64,000 nucleotides of DNA from Thiocystis violacea (lineage in GTDB: Bacteria; Pseudomonadota; Gammaproteobacteria; Chromatiales; Chromatiaceae). The stretch's first letter is position 1. The number at the start of each line of letters is the position of its first letter. Below are positions 53,253-63,862 of the stretch, piece after piece. The position numbers and the translations under genes were made by a program. The notes beneath the pieces are model-generated. The model did not search any database and was not told the DNA's origin. It saw only the letters and a program-made list of their open reading frames with translations. Location of the stretch: positions 1 to 64,000 of the forward strand of contig NZ_NRRF01000005.1 in assembly GCF_016583565.1 (NCBI RefSeq), written 5' to 3'.

Positions 53253-53584
53253 CCCAGACCCCCTCCCGTATCGACAAGGAAGGCCGCCCTCTAGCCAGGC
53301 CAAGACATTCGCGGCACAACGACCAGGCAGCAGTCAGAGCGGAAACAGAGAGACTTTTTGAGTTCCGATTTTCAGTATAGCGGCCTGCCACCGCCCTGCT
53401 CTGCCTGAGGCGGATCGCGCTTGCGGGGATCTTGATGCCGTGAGCGGGGGGGCTCGCGTGCGCGACTCAGGCGCGCGGGTCTGGGCGGGAAATCTAACCA
53501 GACGCACGGCGGGCTGAGACTGATATACTTTGAAGTTGATCTTGATCATAGGGTTAATCCGCGACCCCGGTTATTTTTGTTCGA
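53253..53584. other. Divergent intergenic region carrying the FNR/ANR box
   Basis: 332 bases between the minus-strand RND permease gene and the plus-strand yhcC gene. Apart from the FNR-type site at 53536-53549, an A/T-rich stretch (TTATTTTTG, 53571-53579) sits where a -10 region would fall for a site centred 41.5 bases before the transcript start. Confidence 0.6.
53536..53549 (+). promoter_or_regulatory. FNR/ANR-type binding site upstream of yhcC-ubiU-ubiV
   Basis: TTGATCTTGATCAT matches the FNR consensus TTGAT-N4-ATCAA at nine of ten fixed positions, and is almost perfectly palindromic. Its centre is about 42 bases before the yhcC ATG at 53585, so a class II promoter would begin transcription at, or just before, that codon. 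In E. coli the ubiUV genes are activated by FNR, so the site fits the need for oxygen-free ubiquinone hydroxylation. Confidence 0.7.
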
Positions 53585-54559
53585 ATGCCTGCCTCTCCCC
53601 TGCCCCATCGCGCGCTCAGTGATCGCGTCAACACCTTCGGTCAGTACCTGCTCAAGCGCTATGGCCAGCGGGTGCACAAGCTCGCCCTGAGCGCGGGCTT
53701 CACCTGCCCGAATCGCGACGGCTCCAAGGGACAGGGCGGCTGCACCTTCTGCAACAACGTGTCCTTCGGCCCCAACGCCAAGCGCTCACCGCAGATCGAC
53801 CCTCAGCTGGAAGCAGGTCGCGGCGTGCTGGCCAAGCGCACGGGCGCCCGGCGCTTCATGGCCTACTTCCAGACCTATACCAACACCTACGACGATGTCG
53901 AGGTGCTGCGCGAGCGCTACGACAGCGCCCTGACGCATCCTGACGTGGTCGGACTCTCGGTCGGCACCCGGCCCGACTGCGTGCCCGAGGCCGTGCTGGA
54001 TCTGCTGGCCAGCTATCGCACGCGCGGTAAGGAGGTCTGGCTCGAATTGGGGCTGCAATCCGCGGACGATGCCACCCTGGCCAAGGTCAATCGCGGCCAC
54101 GGCTTCGCGGAATACAGGGCAGCGGTCACGGCGGCCCATCGGCGGGGCATCCAGGTCTGCACCCATTTCATCATCGGCCTGCCTGGCGAGGGGCGGGATG
54201 CGGCCTTGACCACGCTCGACCGTGTGCTGGAACTGGGCGTCGAAGGGCTCAAGCTCCATCCGCTGCATGTGGTGCGCCATACCCAGCTGGCCATCCAGTG
54301 GCGTCGCGGCGAGTACGAGCCGTTGAGCCTGGAGACCTACATCCAGATCTGTGCCGATCTGGTCGAGCGCACGCCACCCGGCGTCATCTACCACAGACTT
54401 ACCGGCACGGCCTCGAAAGACATCCTGCTGGCGCCCGACTGGTGCAGCCAGAAGTGGGCCGTCCTCAACGGCATCGAGGCCGAGCTGTATCGCCGCGGCA
54501 CCCGCCAGGGCGATAAGGCCAATACCACCTCTCATCACCAACGCGTCAAAACTGCGTAG
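53585..54559 (+). CDS. YhcC/TIGR01212-family radical SAM protein
   Basis: A 324-residue radical SAM enzyme. The cluster motif is spread as in this family: FTCPNRDGSKGQGGCTFCNN, with the three cysteines in CPNRDGSKGQGGCTFC. The segments SVGTRPDCVPEAVLDLL and HFIIGLPGE follow, and YHRLTGTASKDILLAP is a late conserved stretch. The family has an unusual CX9-type spacing of its first cysteine, and its substrate is unknown, although it lies near ubiU/ubiV or glt genes in several proteobacteria. No clear ribosome site precedes the ATG at 53585; the transcript predicted from the FNR site would be nearly leaderless. ubiU follows 21 bases after the stop. Confidence 0.88.
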   Translation: MPASPLPHRALSDRVNTFGQYLLKRYGQRVHKLALSAGFTCPNRDGSKGQGGCTFCNNVSFGPNAKRSPQIDPQLEAGRGVLAKRTGARRFMAYFQTYTNTYDDVEVLRERYDSALTHPDVVGLSVGTRPDCVPEAVLDLLASYRTRGKEVWLELGLQSADDATLAKVNRGHGFAEYRAAVTAAHRRGIQVCTHFIIGLPGEGRDAALTTLDRVLELGVEGLKLHPLHVVRHTQLAIQWRRGEYEPLSLETYIQICADLVERTPPGVIYHRLTGTASKDILLAPDWCSQKWAVLNGIEAELYRRGTRQGDKANTTSHHQRVKTA

Positions 54560-54580
54560 CCCGCAGGAGATCGAAACACC

Positions 54581-55576
54581 ATGGAGCTCGTTTGTCCCGC
54601 CGGCAATCTGCCGATGCTCAAGGCCGCCGTCGACAACGGCGCCAATGCCGTCTACATCGGCTTCCGCGACGACACCAATGCGCGCCACTTCGCCGGTCTG
54701 AACTTCAACGACAAGCAGATCGCCCAAGGCGTGCAGTACGCCCATGACCGCAAGGTCAAGGTCTTCGTCGCAATCAACACCTATGCCCAGCCCAACGGCT
54801 GGGAGCGCTGGACGGCCGCGGTCGACCGCGCCGCCGACTTCGGCGTCGACGCCATCATCCTGGCCGACATGGGCGTGCTGGACTACGCCGCCGAGCGCCA
54901 TCCGAACGTGAACCTGCACCTCTCCGTGCAGGGCTCCGCCACCAATCCCTCGGCGATCGGCTTCATGCAGCGGCACTTCGGCATCAAGCGCGTCGTGGTG
55001 CCGCGCGTGCTCTCGCTCGCCCAGGTCGCGCACCTCATCGAGCAGACCTCCGTCCCGGTCGAGATCTTCGGCTTCGGCAGTCTCTGCGTCATGGTCGAGG
55101 GGCGCTGCCTGCTCTCCTCCTATGCCAGCGGACAATCGCCCAACACCTTCGGCGCCTGCTCGCCGGCCGCGCACGTGGAATGGCGCGATACCCCCGATGG
55201 TCAGGAGACCCGCCTCGGCGGCATCCTCATCGAGCGGCGCTCCCACGCGGAGGCCGCCGGCTACCCGACGCTCTGCAAGGGCCGCTACGAGGTCGACGGC
55301 GAGCTGCGCCACGCCATCGAGGAGCCGACCAGCCTCAACACCCTGGATATCCTGCCGCACATCCTCGGGGCCGGCGTCAGCGCCATCAAGATCGAGGGGC
55401 GCCAGCGCAGCACCCGCTACGTCTCTCAGGTCGCCAAGGTGTGGCGCGAGGCGATCGACCTCTGCAAGCGCAATCCGCAGGCCTTCCGGCCGAAGGAGAG
55501 CTGGCATCAGATCCTGGCGCAGGTCTCCGAGGGCGCGCAAACCACCATCGGACCCTACGAGCGGACCTGGCATTGA
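54581..55576 (+). CDS. ubiU: UbiU, O2-independent ubiquinone hydroxylation protein (U32 peptidase family)
   Basis: A 331-residue protein with the U32 family opening MELVCPAGNLPMLKAAVDNG and the mid segment VEIFGFGSLCVMVEGRCLL. The cysteines in SLCVMVEGRC, FGACSPAAH and TLCKGRYE correspond to the four that hold the [4Fe-4S] cluster in E. coli UbiU. It acts with UbiV to hydroxylate the ubiquinone ring without oxygen. The third partner, UbiT, is not seen in this window. It sits 21 bases after the yhcC stop and 170 bases before ubiV, and is probably controlled by the FNR site at 53536-53549. Confidence 0.93.
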   Translation: MELVCPAGNLPMLKAAVDNGANAVYIGFRDDTNARHFAGLNFNDKQIAQGVQYAHDRKVKVFVAINTYAQPNGWERWTAAVDRAADFGVDAIILADMGVLDYAAERHPNVNLHLSVQGSATNPSAIGFMQRHFGIKRVVVPRVLSLAQVAHLIEQTSVPVEIFGFGSLCVMVEGRCLLSSYASGQSPNTFGACSPAAHVEWRDTPDGQETRLGGILIERRSHAEAAGYPTLCKGRYEVDGELRHAIEEPTSLNTLDILPHILGAGVSAIKIEGRQRSTRYVSQVAKVWREAIDLCKRNPQAFRPKESWHQILAQVSEGAQTTIGPYERTWH

Positions 55577-55746
55577 TCTCATCGGGACCGCAAGGGCACA
55601 GAGGACGCCGAGCGCGTCGATGTCAGTCGTCGCGATGGTTGGCCTCATCATCAGGTGAAGCGCACCGCTCGACCGACTGATCCGCCTGCCTGCGTCCTCC
55701 CCGCGCCTGTGCGGCCCGCACGACCATTCACCTTCGAACCCACCCC

Positions 55747-56667
55747 ATGGCACCCTTGAACACCACGACCCATCGCCCCCGTCTCTCACTCGGCCCCATC
55801 CTCTATCTCTGGCCCCGTGAACAGGTTCTCGACTTCTACGCCGAGCTGATCGAAACGCCGGTGGACATCGTCTATCTCGGCGAGACCATCTGCTCCAAAC
55901 GCCGGCAGCTGCGCCCGGAGGATTATTGGGAGATCGCCGAGCGTGTGGTCGCCGCCGGCAAAGAGGCGGTCATCTCCACGCTCGCGCTCATCGAGTCGGA
56001 CGGCGAGCTCAAGACGCTCAAGCGCATCTGCGACGACGCACGCTTCATGATCGAGGCCAACGACCTGGCCGCGCTCGACTTCCTCGAGGGCCGACCCTTC
56101 GTCACCGGCCACTCCATCAACATGTACAACCATCGCACCCTGGCGTTTCTCGCCAAACAGGGGCTCAAGCGTTGGGTGCTCCCCGTCGAGCTTGGCCGCG
56201 ACACCGCCACCGAGCTGCTGAAGTCGCGTCCCGAGGGTGTCGAGTGCGAGCTGTTCGCCTTCGGACGCCTGCCGCTGGCCTACTCCGCGCGCTGCTTCAC
56301 CGCCTACAACCGCGATCTGGGCAAGGACGACTGCCAGTTCTGCTGCGGCGACTACCCGGACGGCCTGGTGATCACCACCCAGGACGGCAAGGAGTTCCTC
56401 AACCTGAACGGCATCCAGACCCAGTCCGCCAACACCCACAACCTGCTCCCGGCCCTGGCCGAGGTCAGCGCCATGGGCGTCGACGTGCTCCGCATCAGCC
56501 CTCAGTCGGAGCACACCGCCGACATCGTCAAGGTGTTCGCCGACTGTCTCACCGGCGACCTCGAGCCCGGCGCGGGAACCGCCAGCTTGCGTGAGTGGGC
56601 GCCCTCGGGACTGTGCGACGGCTACTGGACGGGGGATTCCGGCTACAAGGCTGGGATGTCGGTCTAG
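55747..56667 (+). CDS. ubiV: UbiV, O2-independent ubiquinone hydroxylation protein (U32 peptidase family)
   Basis: A 306-residue protein. It starts MAPLNTTTHRPRLSLGPILY and has VYLGETICSKRR near residue 45, then SARCFTAYNRDLGKDDCQFC around 187-206. Cys47, Cys190, Cys203 and Cys206 fit the four-cysteine cluster of E. coli UbiV (one near the N-terminus, then a CX12CX2-3C set). It would form a heterodimer with UbiU. The gene has no obvious ribosome site just upstream and lies 170 bases after ubiU, still on the same strand. Co-transcription from the FNR-type promoter is the simplest reading. Confidence 0.92.
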   Translation: MAPLNTTTHRPRLSLGPILYLWPREQVLDFYAELIETPVDIVYLGETICSKRRQLRPEDYWEIAERVVAAGKEAVISTLALIESDGELKTLKRICDDARFMIEANDLAALDFLEGRPFVTGHSINMYNHRTLAFLAKQGLKRWVLPVELGRDTATELLKSRPEGVECELFAFGRLPLAYSARCFTAYNRDLGKDDCQFCCGDYPDGLVITTQDGKEFLNLNGIQTQSANTHNLLPALAEVSAMGVDVLRISPQSEHTADIVKVFADCLTGDLEPGAGTASLREWAPSGLCDGYWTGDSGYKAGMSV

Positions 56668-56812
56668 CCGGCGATCCGGGCGCGCATGATCGCGGGCCTC
56701 GACCGAACGCCCGGCGCAGGGGGCGCTGGCCCGAGCAAGGCGCATCGCCGGGTGGACACCCGCAAGTCGCCTAAGCGGCCATGAACCGCGCCCGATCCGT
56801 CATCCGCCCCAG

Positions 56813-58683
56813 GTGTGCACCATCGCCCAAGCCGACTCTGAACGAGGGACCCGCTGGACGCGCGCCCTGCTCTGGACCAGCCTGCTCGCCGCGCTCGGCC
56901 TTGGGCTCTGGGGTCTGGCGACCTGGGCCTACCGAGACGGCGTGGCCCGTCTTGCCGATCAGGGCCGCACCGACCTCGATCTCTATGTCGCGCACCTCCA
57001 CGGGCTGCTCGCCAAATATGAACCGCTGCCCGAGCTACTGGCGACCAATCCGCGCCTGAGCGACTTCCTGCGCGCCCCCGGCGGCCAGGCCAGCATCGAG
57101 GCGCTCAACCGCTATCTCGAAACCATCAACCGGATCAGCGATGCGGCGGATACCTATTTGATGGACGCCACGGGGCTGACCATCGCCGCCAGCAACTGGC
57201 ACGCGGAGCGGCCCTTCGTCGGCCGCAACTTCAGCTTTCGACCCTATTTCCGCGACGCCATCGGCGGGCAGCTCGGCCGCTACTTCGCGCTCGGAACGAC
57301 CTCCCGGCAGCGCGGCTACTACTTCGCCTATCCGGTGCGCGAAGGGGACGAGATCCTGGGCGCGGTCGTCGTCAAGATCGACATCGCCGAGGCCGAGCAG
57401 CGCTGGAGCAAGCCCGATCGCATCTTCCTGGTCACGGATCCCGATGGCGTGATCTTCGTCTCGACGCGCCCCGAGCAGCGCTTCCGCACCCTCTTTCCGG
57501 TCGACGCGGCGACCCGCGCGCGCATCCAGCGCAGCAACCGCTACCCAGAGGCCGAACTGGCCGCGCTGGACATGACCCTGGGCGCGGCGCTGCCGACCGG
57601 CCAACTGGTGCGCTTGAGCACCGGACGACGCTGGCCCGGGCGGCAGACCTATCTGCTGCAATCCCGCGCCATGCCGGCCGCCGGCTGGCAGGTTCACGCG
57701 CTGACCGACACCGGCGAGGCGCTCCGCGACAGTCTCCGGCTGACCATACTGGCCGCGGCCATGGTCGTCATGTCCGGCCTGATCGCCGCCCTGCTGCTGC
57801 AGCAACAACGCGGAAGACGGGCACACGCGGCACTCGCCGAGGCGGCTCGGGCGTCGCTGGAGCGCATCAACCTGCAGCTGGAGGAGCGCGTCGCCAGCCG
57901 CACCGCCGAACTGACGCGCAGCAACCGGCGCCTGCGCGACGAGATCGATGAACGGCTGCGCGCCGAACAGGCCCTGCGCGAGGCCCAACAGGCGCTGATC
58001 CAGTCGGCCAAGCTGGCAACGCTCGGGCAGATGTCCGCCGGCATCAATCACGAGCTGAACCAGCCGCTCTCGGCCATCCGTACCTATGCCGACAACGGTC
58101 GCCTGCTGCTGCGCCAGGGTCGCGCGCGGGAGGTCACGGACAATCTGGAGCAAATCCTCGCCCTCACCGACCGCATGGCCAAGATCGGCTCCCAGCTCAA
58201 ACTCTTTGCGCGCAAGACCTCGGGCGAGCTGACCGACCTGCCCCTGGCACCCGTGATCGAGGGCGCCGCGCGCATTGCCGCGCCGCTGCTCGCCAAGAGC
58301 GACGGACACTTGGAGACCAGGGTTCCGGCGGACCTGCGCGTCCGCGCCAACGACGTCCTGCTCCAGCAGGTCCTGGTCAATCTCCTCGGCAATGCCTGCC
58401 AGGCCATCGCGGGCGGGCCGCAGCGCCGGATCCTGCTGTCCGCGGTTCGGCTGGAGGACATGATCGTCACCCGCGTTCAGGATACGGGTCCAGGCATCCC
58501 GCGCTCGGATCTCGACCTGATCTTCGAGCCCTTCTTCACCACCAAGGACGCGGGCGAGGGACTTGGGCTGGGCCTGGCGATCTCGGCGCGCATCGCCATC
58601 GAGATGGGCGGCGCGCTGAGGGTCGTGCCCTGCCCGAACGGCGCCTGCTTCGAGCTTCGTTTACCAGCGGCGGACATCCACGC

Positions 58684-58687
<4 letters not shown>
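56813..58687 (+). CDS. dctB: DctB-like C4-dicarboxylate sensor histidine kinase
   Basis: A 624-residue sensor kinase with a GTG start. Two membrane helices (about 20-40 and 306-329) bracket a periplasmic double-PAS domain with FVGRNFSFRPYFRDAIGG, a hallmark of DctB sensors, and GYYFAYPVREGDEILGAVVV. A coiled coil (about 340-395) leads to the kinase core: LATLGQMSAGINHELNQPLS, with phospho-His413, then NLLGNACQAIAGG, DTGPGIP and GLGLGLAIS. It probably senses C4-dicarboxylates or related acids. Its stop overlaps the dctD ATG. tcuAB lie next, which suggests tricarballylate- or citrate-like ligands as well. Confidence 0.9.
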
Positions 58688-60078
<1,391 letters not shown>

Positions 60079-60142
60079 GAGATTGCGCCGCATTCGAACA
60101 CGCCGAGGCACTCGAGGCTCGCCCCCTTGCGTCGCGATCGCT

Positions 60143-60161
60143 GACACTGCAAAGCAGTGTC
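60143..60161. repeat. Perfect 19-bp palindrome downstream of dctD
   Basis: GACACTGC-AAA-GCAGTGTC is a perfect eight-base stem with a three-base loop. It lies 65 bases after the dctD stop and 109 bases before tcuA. It could be a protein-binding operator, an RNA hairpin or a REP fragment; no T-run follows. Confidence 0.6.
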
Positions 60162-60222
60162 CTGCGTACAGAAAGAGACAAGACAGAGTACCTCCAACCC
60201 TTTCAGATTCAGAGAAAACCCT

Positions 60223-60269
60223 GACACCTGAAAACTGACACCTGACACCTGACACCTGACACCTGAAAC
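60223..60269 (+). repeat. 7-bp tandem repeat immediately upstream of tcuA
   Basis: GACACCT occurs five times in a seven-base frame with one variant GAAAACT, ending with GAAAC right before the tcuA ATG at 60270. It replaces the normal ribosome-binding region: no Shine-Dalgarno sequence is visible in it. Copy number changes by slippage could alter tcuA translation or spacing to a promoter. Confidence 0.8.
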
Positions 60270-61694
60270 ATGAACCACGCCCCACATCGCCTGTCCCCGC
60301 CAAACCCGTCCGCGACGGAGCCCGAGGTGCTGGTCATCGGCGGCGGGACGGCGGCCTTGTGCGCGGCTATCTCCGCACGTCGCGCCGGAGCCTCCGTCTG
60401 TCTGCTGGAGCAGGCACCCAAGGGGCTACGCGGCGGTAACACCCGCCATTCGCGCAACCTGCGCTTCATGCATCCGGGAACGACCCCGCTGGCGAGCGGC
60501 CCCTATCCGGTGGCCGAATTCCGGGCCGATCTGGACCGCGCAACGGGCGGGACCATGGACAGCACGCTGACACCATTGCTGATCCAGCACTCGGCCGATG
60601 TGCCGGACTGGCTGGAGGACGCCGGGGTGCGCTTTCAACCGACCGCGAGCGGCGTCCTCCCGGCGTCGCGCAAGACGGCCTTCCTGCTCGGCGGCGGCAA
60701 GTCGATGCTCAACGCGCTCTACGCCACGGCCGAAGGGATCGGTGTCGAGATCCAGTATGCGGCCGAGGTGCGAGACCTCATGATCCGGGAGGGTCGGCTG
60801 GAGCAGGTCCTGGTCGCCCAGGGCGAGCAGGTGCGTGCATGGCGGCCGCGCGCCGCCATCGCCTGCTGCGGCGGCGCCCAGGCGAACCGCGACTGGTTGC
60901 GCGCCCAGTGGGGCGAGGCCGCCGCGGGCTTCATCAACCGGGGCACGCCCTTCGCCGAGGGCCAGGTGCTGGGCTCCATGCTGCGCCAGGGTGCCCAGCC
61001 GGTCGGCGACCCGCACAGCGCCTATCTGGTCGCCGTGGATGCCCGCTCGCCGGCCGATGACGGCGGGATCGTCACCCGGGTTCGCTGCATGCCGGCGGGC
61101 ATCGTGGTCGACAGGAACGGACGCCGCTCCCATGACGAGGGTGGAGACACGGCATCCACACGCTATGCGGTCTGGGGCCAGCGTCTCGCCGGCTACCCGG
61201 GGCAGATCGGCTATCTGATCCTGGACGCGCGCGGTATGCGGGAGGCGCCGCCGTCGCTCTATCCGCCGATCAGCGCGGACGGCATCACGACGCTCGCCGC
61301 CGCCTTGGCCATCGATCCAGTCGCGCTCAGGACGACCATCGCCCGCTACAACGCCGCCGTTCGTCCGGCCGACCAAGCCGACGACCCTGCCGGCTGGCAC
61401 ACCCTGGGGCTGGATCCGCCCAAGTCCCGCCAGGCCCTGCCACTGACCGAACCGCCCTTCGCGGCCTACCCCATGCGCCCGGGCATCACCTTCACCTACC
61501 ATGGGGTGCGTGTCGATGCTCAGACCCGGGTGCGCCTCGGCGACGGCCTGGCGGTCGAGAATCTGTTCGCCGCGGGCATGATCATGGCGCCCAACATCAT
61601 CGGCCGAGGCTATGTCTCGGGGCTGGCCATGACCATCGGGATCGTCTTCGGGCGTCTCGCTGGCGAGGAGGCGGCGCGCCGTGTCCAGGGATAA
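60270..61694 (+). CDS. tcuA: FAD-dependent tricarballylate dehydrogenase
   Basis: A 474-residue flavoprotein with the FAD motif VLVIGGGTAALCAAISARR (about 20-38), the family segment LRGGNTRHSRNLRFMH and a C-terminal GMIMAPNIIGRGYVSGLAMT. These match TcuA, which oxidises tricarballylate to cis-aconitate in Salmonella. It lacks a signal peptide, so it acts in the cytoplasm. The start ATG follows a heptamer repeat rather than a typical ribosome site. It overlaps tcuB by 14 bases, as in other tcuAB pairs. Related enzymes may act on citrate- or C4-type acids, so substrate identity is not certain. Confidence 0.88.
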   Translation: MNHAPHRLSPPNPSATEPEVLVIGGGTAALCAAISARRAGASVCLLEQAPKGLRGGNTRHSRNLRFMHPGTTPLASGPYPVAEFRADLDRATGGTMDSTLTPLLIQHSADVPDWLEDAGVRFQPTASGVLPASRKTAFLLGGGKSMLNALYATAEGIGVEIQYAAEVRDLMIREGRLEQVLVAQGEQVRAWRPRAAIACCGGAQANRDWLRAQWGEAAAGFINRGTPFAEGQVLGSMLRQGAQPVGDPHSAYLVAVDARSPADDGGIVTRVRCMPAGIVVDRNGRRSHDEGGDTASTRYAVWGQRLAGYPGQIGYLILDARGMREAPPSLYPPISADGITTLAAALAIDPVALRTTIARYNAAVRPADQADDPAGWHTLGLDPPKSRQALPLTEPPFAAYPMRPGITFTYHGVRVDAQTRVRLGDGLAVENLFAAGMIMAPNIIGRGYVSGLAMTIGIVFGRLAGEEAARRVQG

Positions 61695-62784
61695 GACCCT
61701 CGCGGAGGCGCGTCGCGTGCTGGGCATCTGCAACGCCTGTGGCTACTGCAATGGTTTCTGTGATCTCTTCGAGGCCGCGAAACATCGACCGCGCCTGGCG
61801 GACGCGGACCTGGCGCATCTCGCGAATCTCTGCCACGCCTGCCGCAACTGCCTCTATGCCTGCCAATACGCCCCGCCGCACCCGTTCGGCGTCAACGTGC
61901 CGCGCGGCCTGGCCCGGATGCGCCAGCAAAGCTATGTCGACGGTGCCTGGCCCAGACCGCTGGCCGCCCTGCTGGAGCACAGCCTGCTCGCCGCGCTGCT
62001 GGTCGGACTTGGCGCGGTGGGACTCCTGGTCGGGCTGGTGCTGATGAGCGTGCCGGCCGAGGTGCTCTTCGCCCGGCAAACGGGCGCGGGTGCCTTCTAC
62101 CGCATCCTGCCCTGGAGCGGCATGCTGGCCATCGGCGTGGTCCCGCTCGCCTGGTCGGGCCTGGCGATCGGGATCGGCCTGCGCCGCGCTTGGCGCGCCA
62201 CGCGGACGGCGGCGGCACCTGTGACGCTGCGCGCACTGGGGATGGCGGTGCGCGACGTCCTCCTCTTGCGCAACCTCAGCGGCGGCGGGCCGGGCTGCAA
62301 CGACCTCGATGAGCGGCTGTCCCACAAACGGCGCTGGCTGCATCAGACGATGGTGCTGGGCCTGCTGTCGAGCTTCGCCGCCACGGTCGTGGCCACCTAT
62401 TACGACCATATCCTAGGTTGGGAGGCCCCCTACCCGCTGCTGAGCGTCCCCGTGGTGCTCGGGACCCTCGGCGGCCTAGGGATGTCGCTGGGGATCGCCG
62501 GGCTCCTCTGGCTGAAGTGGCGCGGGGACAGGGACCCCACGGCCCCCGAGGCCCGTCACGCCGATTATGCCCTGCTGGTCCTGCTGCTGTCGGTCGCCCT
62601 GACCGGCTTGGCACTGCTGGCGTGGCGCGACACGGCGGCCATGGGGCTGTTGCTCACGGTCCATCTCGGCGGCGTGCTCGCCTTCTTTCTGCTGCTGCCG
62701 TACAGCAAGCTGGTCCACGCCGGCTATCGCTTCATCGCCCTGCTGATCGAGGCCATGGAGCGGAATGAACGGCGGGACGGATGA
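61681..62784 (+). CDS. tcuB: TcuB/CitB membrane iron-sulfur reductase partner of TcuA
   Basis: A 367-residue protein with a GTG start. The N-terminus has two cluster motifs, CNACGYCNGFCDLF and CHACRNCLYACQYAPPHPFG, typical of TcuB/CitB. The remaining part has about five to six membrane helices, with histidines that could hold heme (VHLGGVLAFFLLL, KLVHAGYRFIALL). It should re-oxidise the flavin of TcuA by passing electrons to the quinone pool. It overlaps tcuA and ends the plus-strand run. The upstream dctBD suggests the operon is regulated by an acid sensor. Confidence 0.9.
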   Translation: MSRDKTLAEARRVLGICNACGYCNGFCDLFEAAKHRPRLADADLAHLANLCHACRNCLYACQYAPPHPFGVNVPRGLARMRQQSYVDGAWPRPLAALLEHSLLAALLVGLGAVGLLVGLVLMSVPAEVLFARQTGAGAFYRILPWSGMLAIGVVPLAWSGLAIGIGLRRAWRATRTAAAPVTLRALGMAVRDVLLLRNLSGGGPGCNDLDERLSHKRRWLHQTMVLGLLSSFAATVVATYYDHILGWEAPYPLLSVPVVLGTLGGLGMSLGIAGLLWLKWRGDRDPTAPEARHADYALLVLLLSVALTGLALLAWRDTAAMGLLLTVHLGGVLAFFLLLPYSKLVHAGYRFIALLIEAMERNERRDG

Positions 62785-62923
62785 CGCGCGCGGCCTCCTG
62801 CCGCTGACCACTGGCCCAGGCATAACGGGCCAACGGCCATTCACCTCCACCAGCCAGGGTCCGGCCAGAACCGATGGATGCGCCAACCGTCAGCGCTCGG
62901 TCTCCAAGGGAAACCTCAGGGCA

Positions 62924-63862
62924 TCACGCCGGCTTGACCGCGCTCGCCAGTACATAGTCCAGGCCGCCGTAGACGCCGCTGGCGTCGAAGCGCAGCGCGA
63001 ACCGGGCGGCCAGCCGGGCGACGGGGTGGAGCCGCTCGACCGTTCTGGAATGCGCGCGCAGGTAGGCATGCAAGGGCGCATAGACCTGGTCGCGAATCGA
63101 CACGACACGGATGTCCTCGAAACCGCGCAGCGCCAGCAGGGAATGATAGGTGGGCCGGGTATAGGCATTGGCCGGCGGGATCGCGAACTTGCTCGCCACC
63201 AGCCACCAGGACAGACGCTGCGTCAGCCGCGCCCAGCGACCGCCCGCCCTGGGCATCGGCAGGATGTCCGCCACGACCAGGCGCCCGCCGGGGCGCAGCA
63301 CCCGCCAGGCCTCGCGGAAGAATGCCTCGCGGGTGTCGAAATGGAAGGCGCATTCGACCGCAACCACCCGGTCGACGGACGCGTCCTCGATCGGCATCTC
63401 GGTCGCCGAGCCCTGGCGCAGATCGATCCGCTCGGCCAGCCCCGCGTCTTCCACGCGCTGACGCGCCACGGCGACCTGAGACGCCGTCACATTGAGCCCG
63501 GTGATGCGCTCCGGACCGCGCCGGCGCATCCAGAGCATGTCCTGGTCGCCAAACCCATAGCCCACGTCCAGAACCTGATGGCCCGGCCCCATGTCCGCCG
63601 TGTCGGCCACCAGCATGGCCAGGGCCTCGCTGGCGGTGTCCAGGTTCTGGGCCCGCGGCCAGTATCCCAGATTGAGGTAGAGCCCTTGCTCGGTCGGTGA
63701 TCGCGTGGACAGAAGGTCGTAGACCCCGACCACGCCGAGGCGTTGGAAAGGATTGAAGACCCAGTTGAGATATCCCAATGCGGTCTTGAGCCGCAGCGGA
63801 TTAGCTTGAAGTTCGACGGTCACGAGAATCTGAGGTCCAGTCGCATAGGATTGAAGGTTCAT
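62924..63862 (-). CDS. SAM-dependent class I methyltransferase
   Basis: A 312-residue methyltransferase, ATG at 63862 (MNLQSYATG). The SAM motif is VLDVGYGFGDQDMLW, followed by GLNVTASQVAVARQRV (motif II) and DRVVAVECAFHFDTR (motif III/IV). WRVLRPGGRLVVADILPMP is the usual loop before the C-terminal half. The N-terminus has YLNLGYWPRAQNLDTASEAL, as seen in the UbiE/tocopherol-type and sterol-type methyltransferases. In-frame sequence continues to the window end at 64000, but without a better start. It converges on tcuB. The substrate is not known; the pattern fits enzymes that act on lipids or small hydrophobic molecules. Confidence 0.83.
   Translation of the reverse strand: MNLQSYATGPQILVTVELQANPLRLKTALGYLNWVFNPFQRLGVVGVYDLLSTRSPTEQGLYLNLGYWPRAQNLDTASEALAMLVADTADMGPGHQVLDVGYGFGDQDMLWMRRRGPERITGLNVTASQVAVARQRVEDAGLAERIDLRQGSATEMPIEDASVDRVVAVECAFHFDTREAFFREAWRVLRPGGRLVVADILPMPRAGGRWARLTQRLSWWLVASKFAIPPANAYTRPTYHSLLALRGFEDIRVVSIRDQVYAPLHAYLRAHSRTVERLHPVARLAARFALRFDASGVYGGLDYVLASAVKPA

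Noticed and set aside
60105-60125. Sigma-54 -24/-12 promoter before tcuA (near GAGGCACTCGAGGCTCGC)
   Set aside because: The GG of the -24 box is present but the -12 GC and the TTGC context do not fit at the right spacing.
62812-62832. Terminator between tcuB and the methyltransferase gene (TGGCCC...GGGCCA)
   Set aside because: Only a six-base stem with a nine-base loop and no T-run on either strand.
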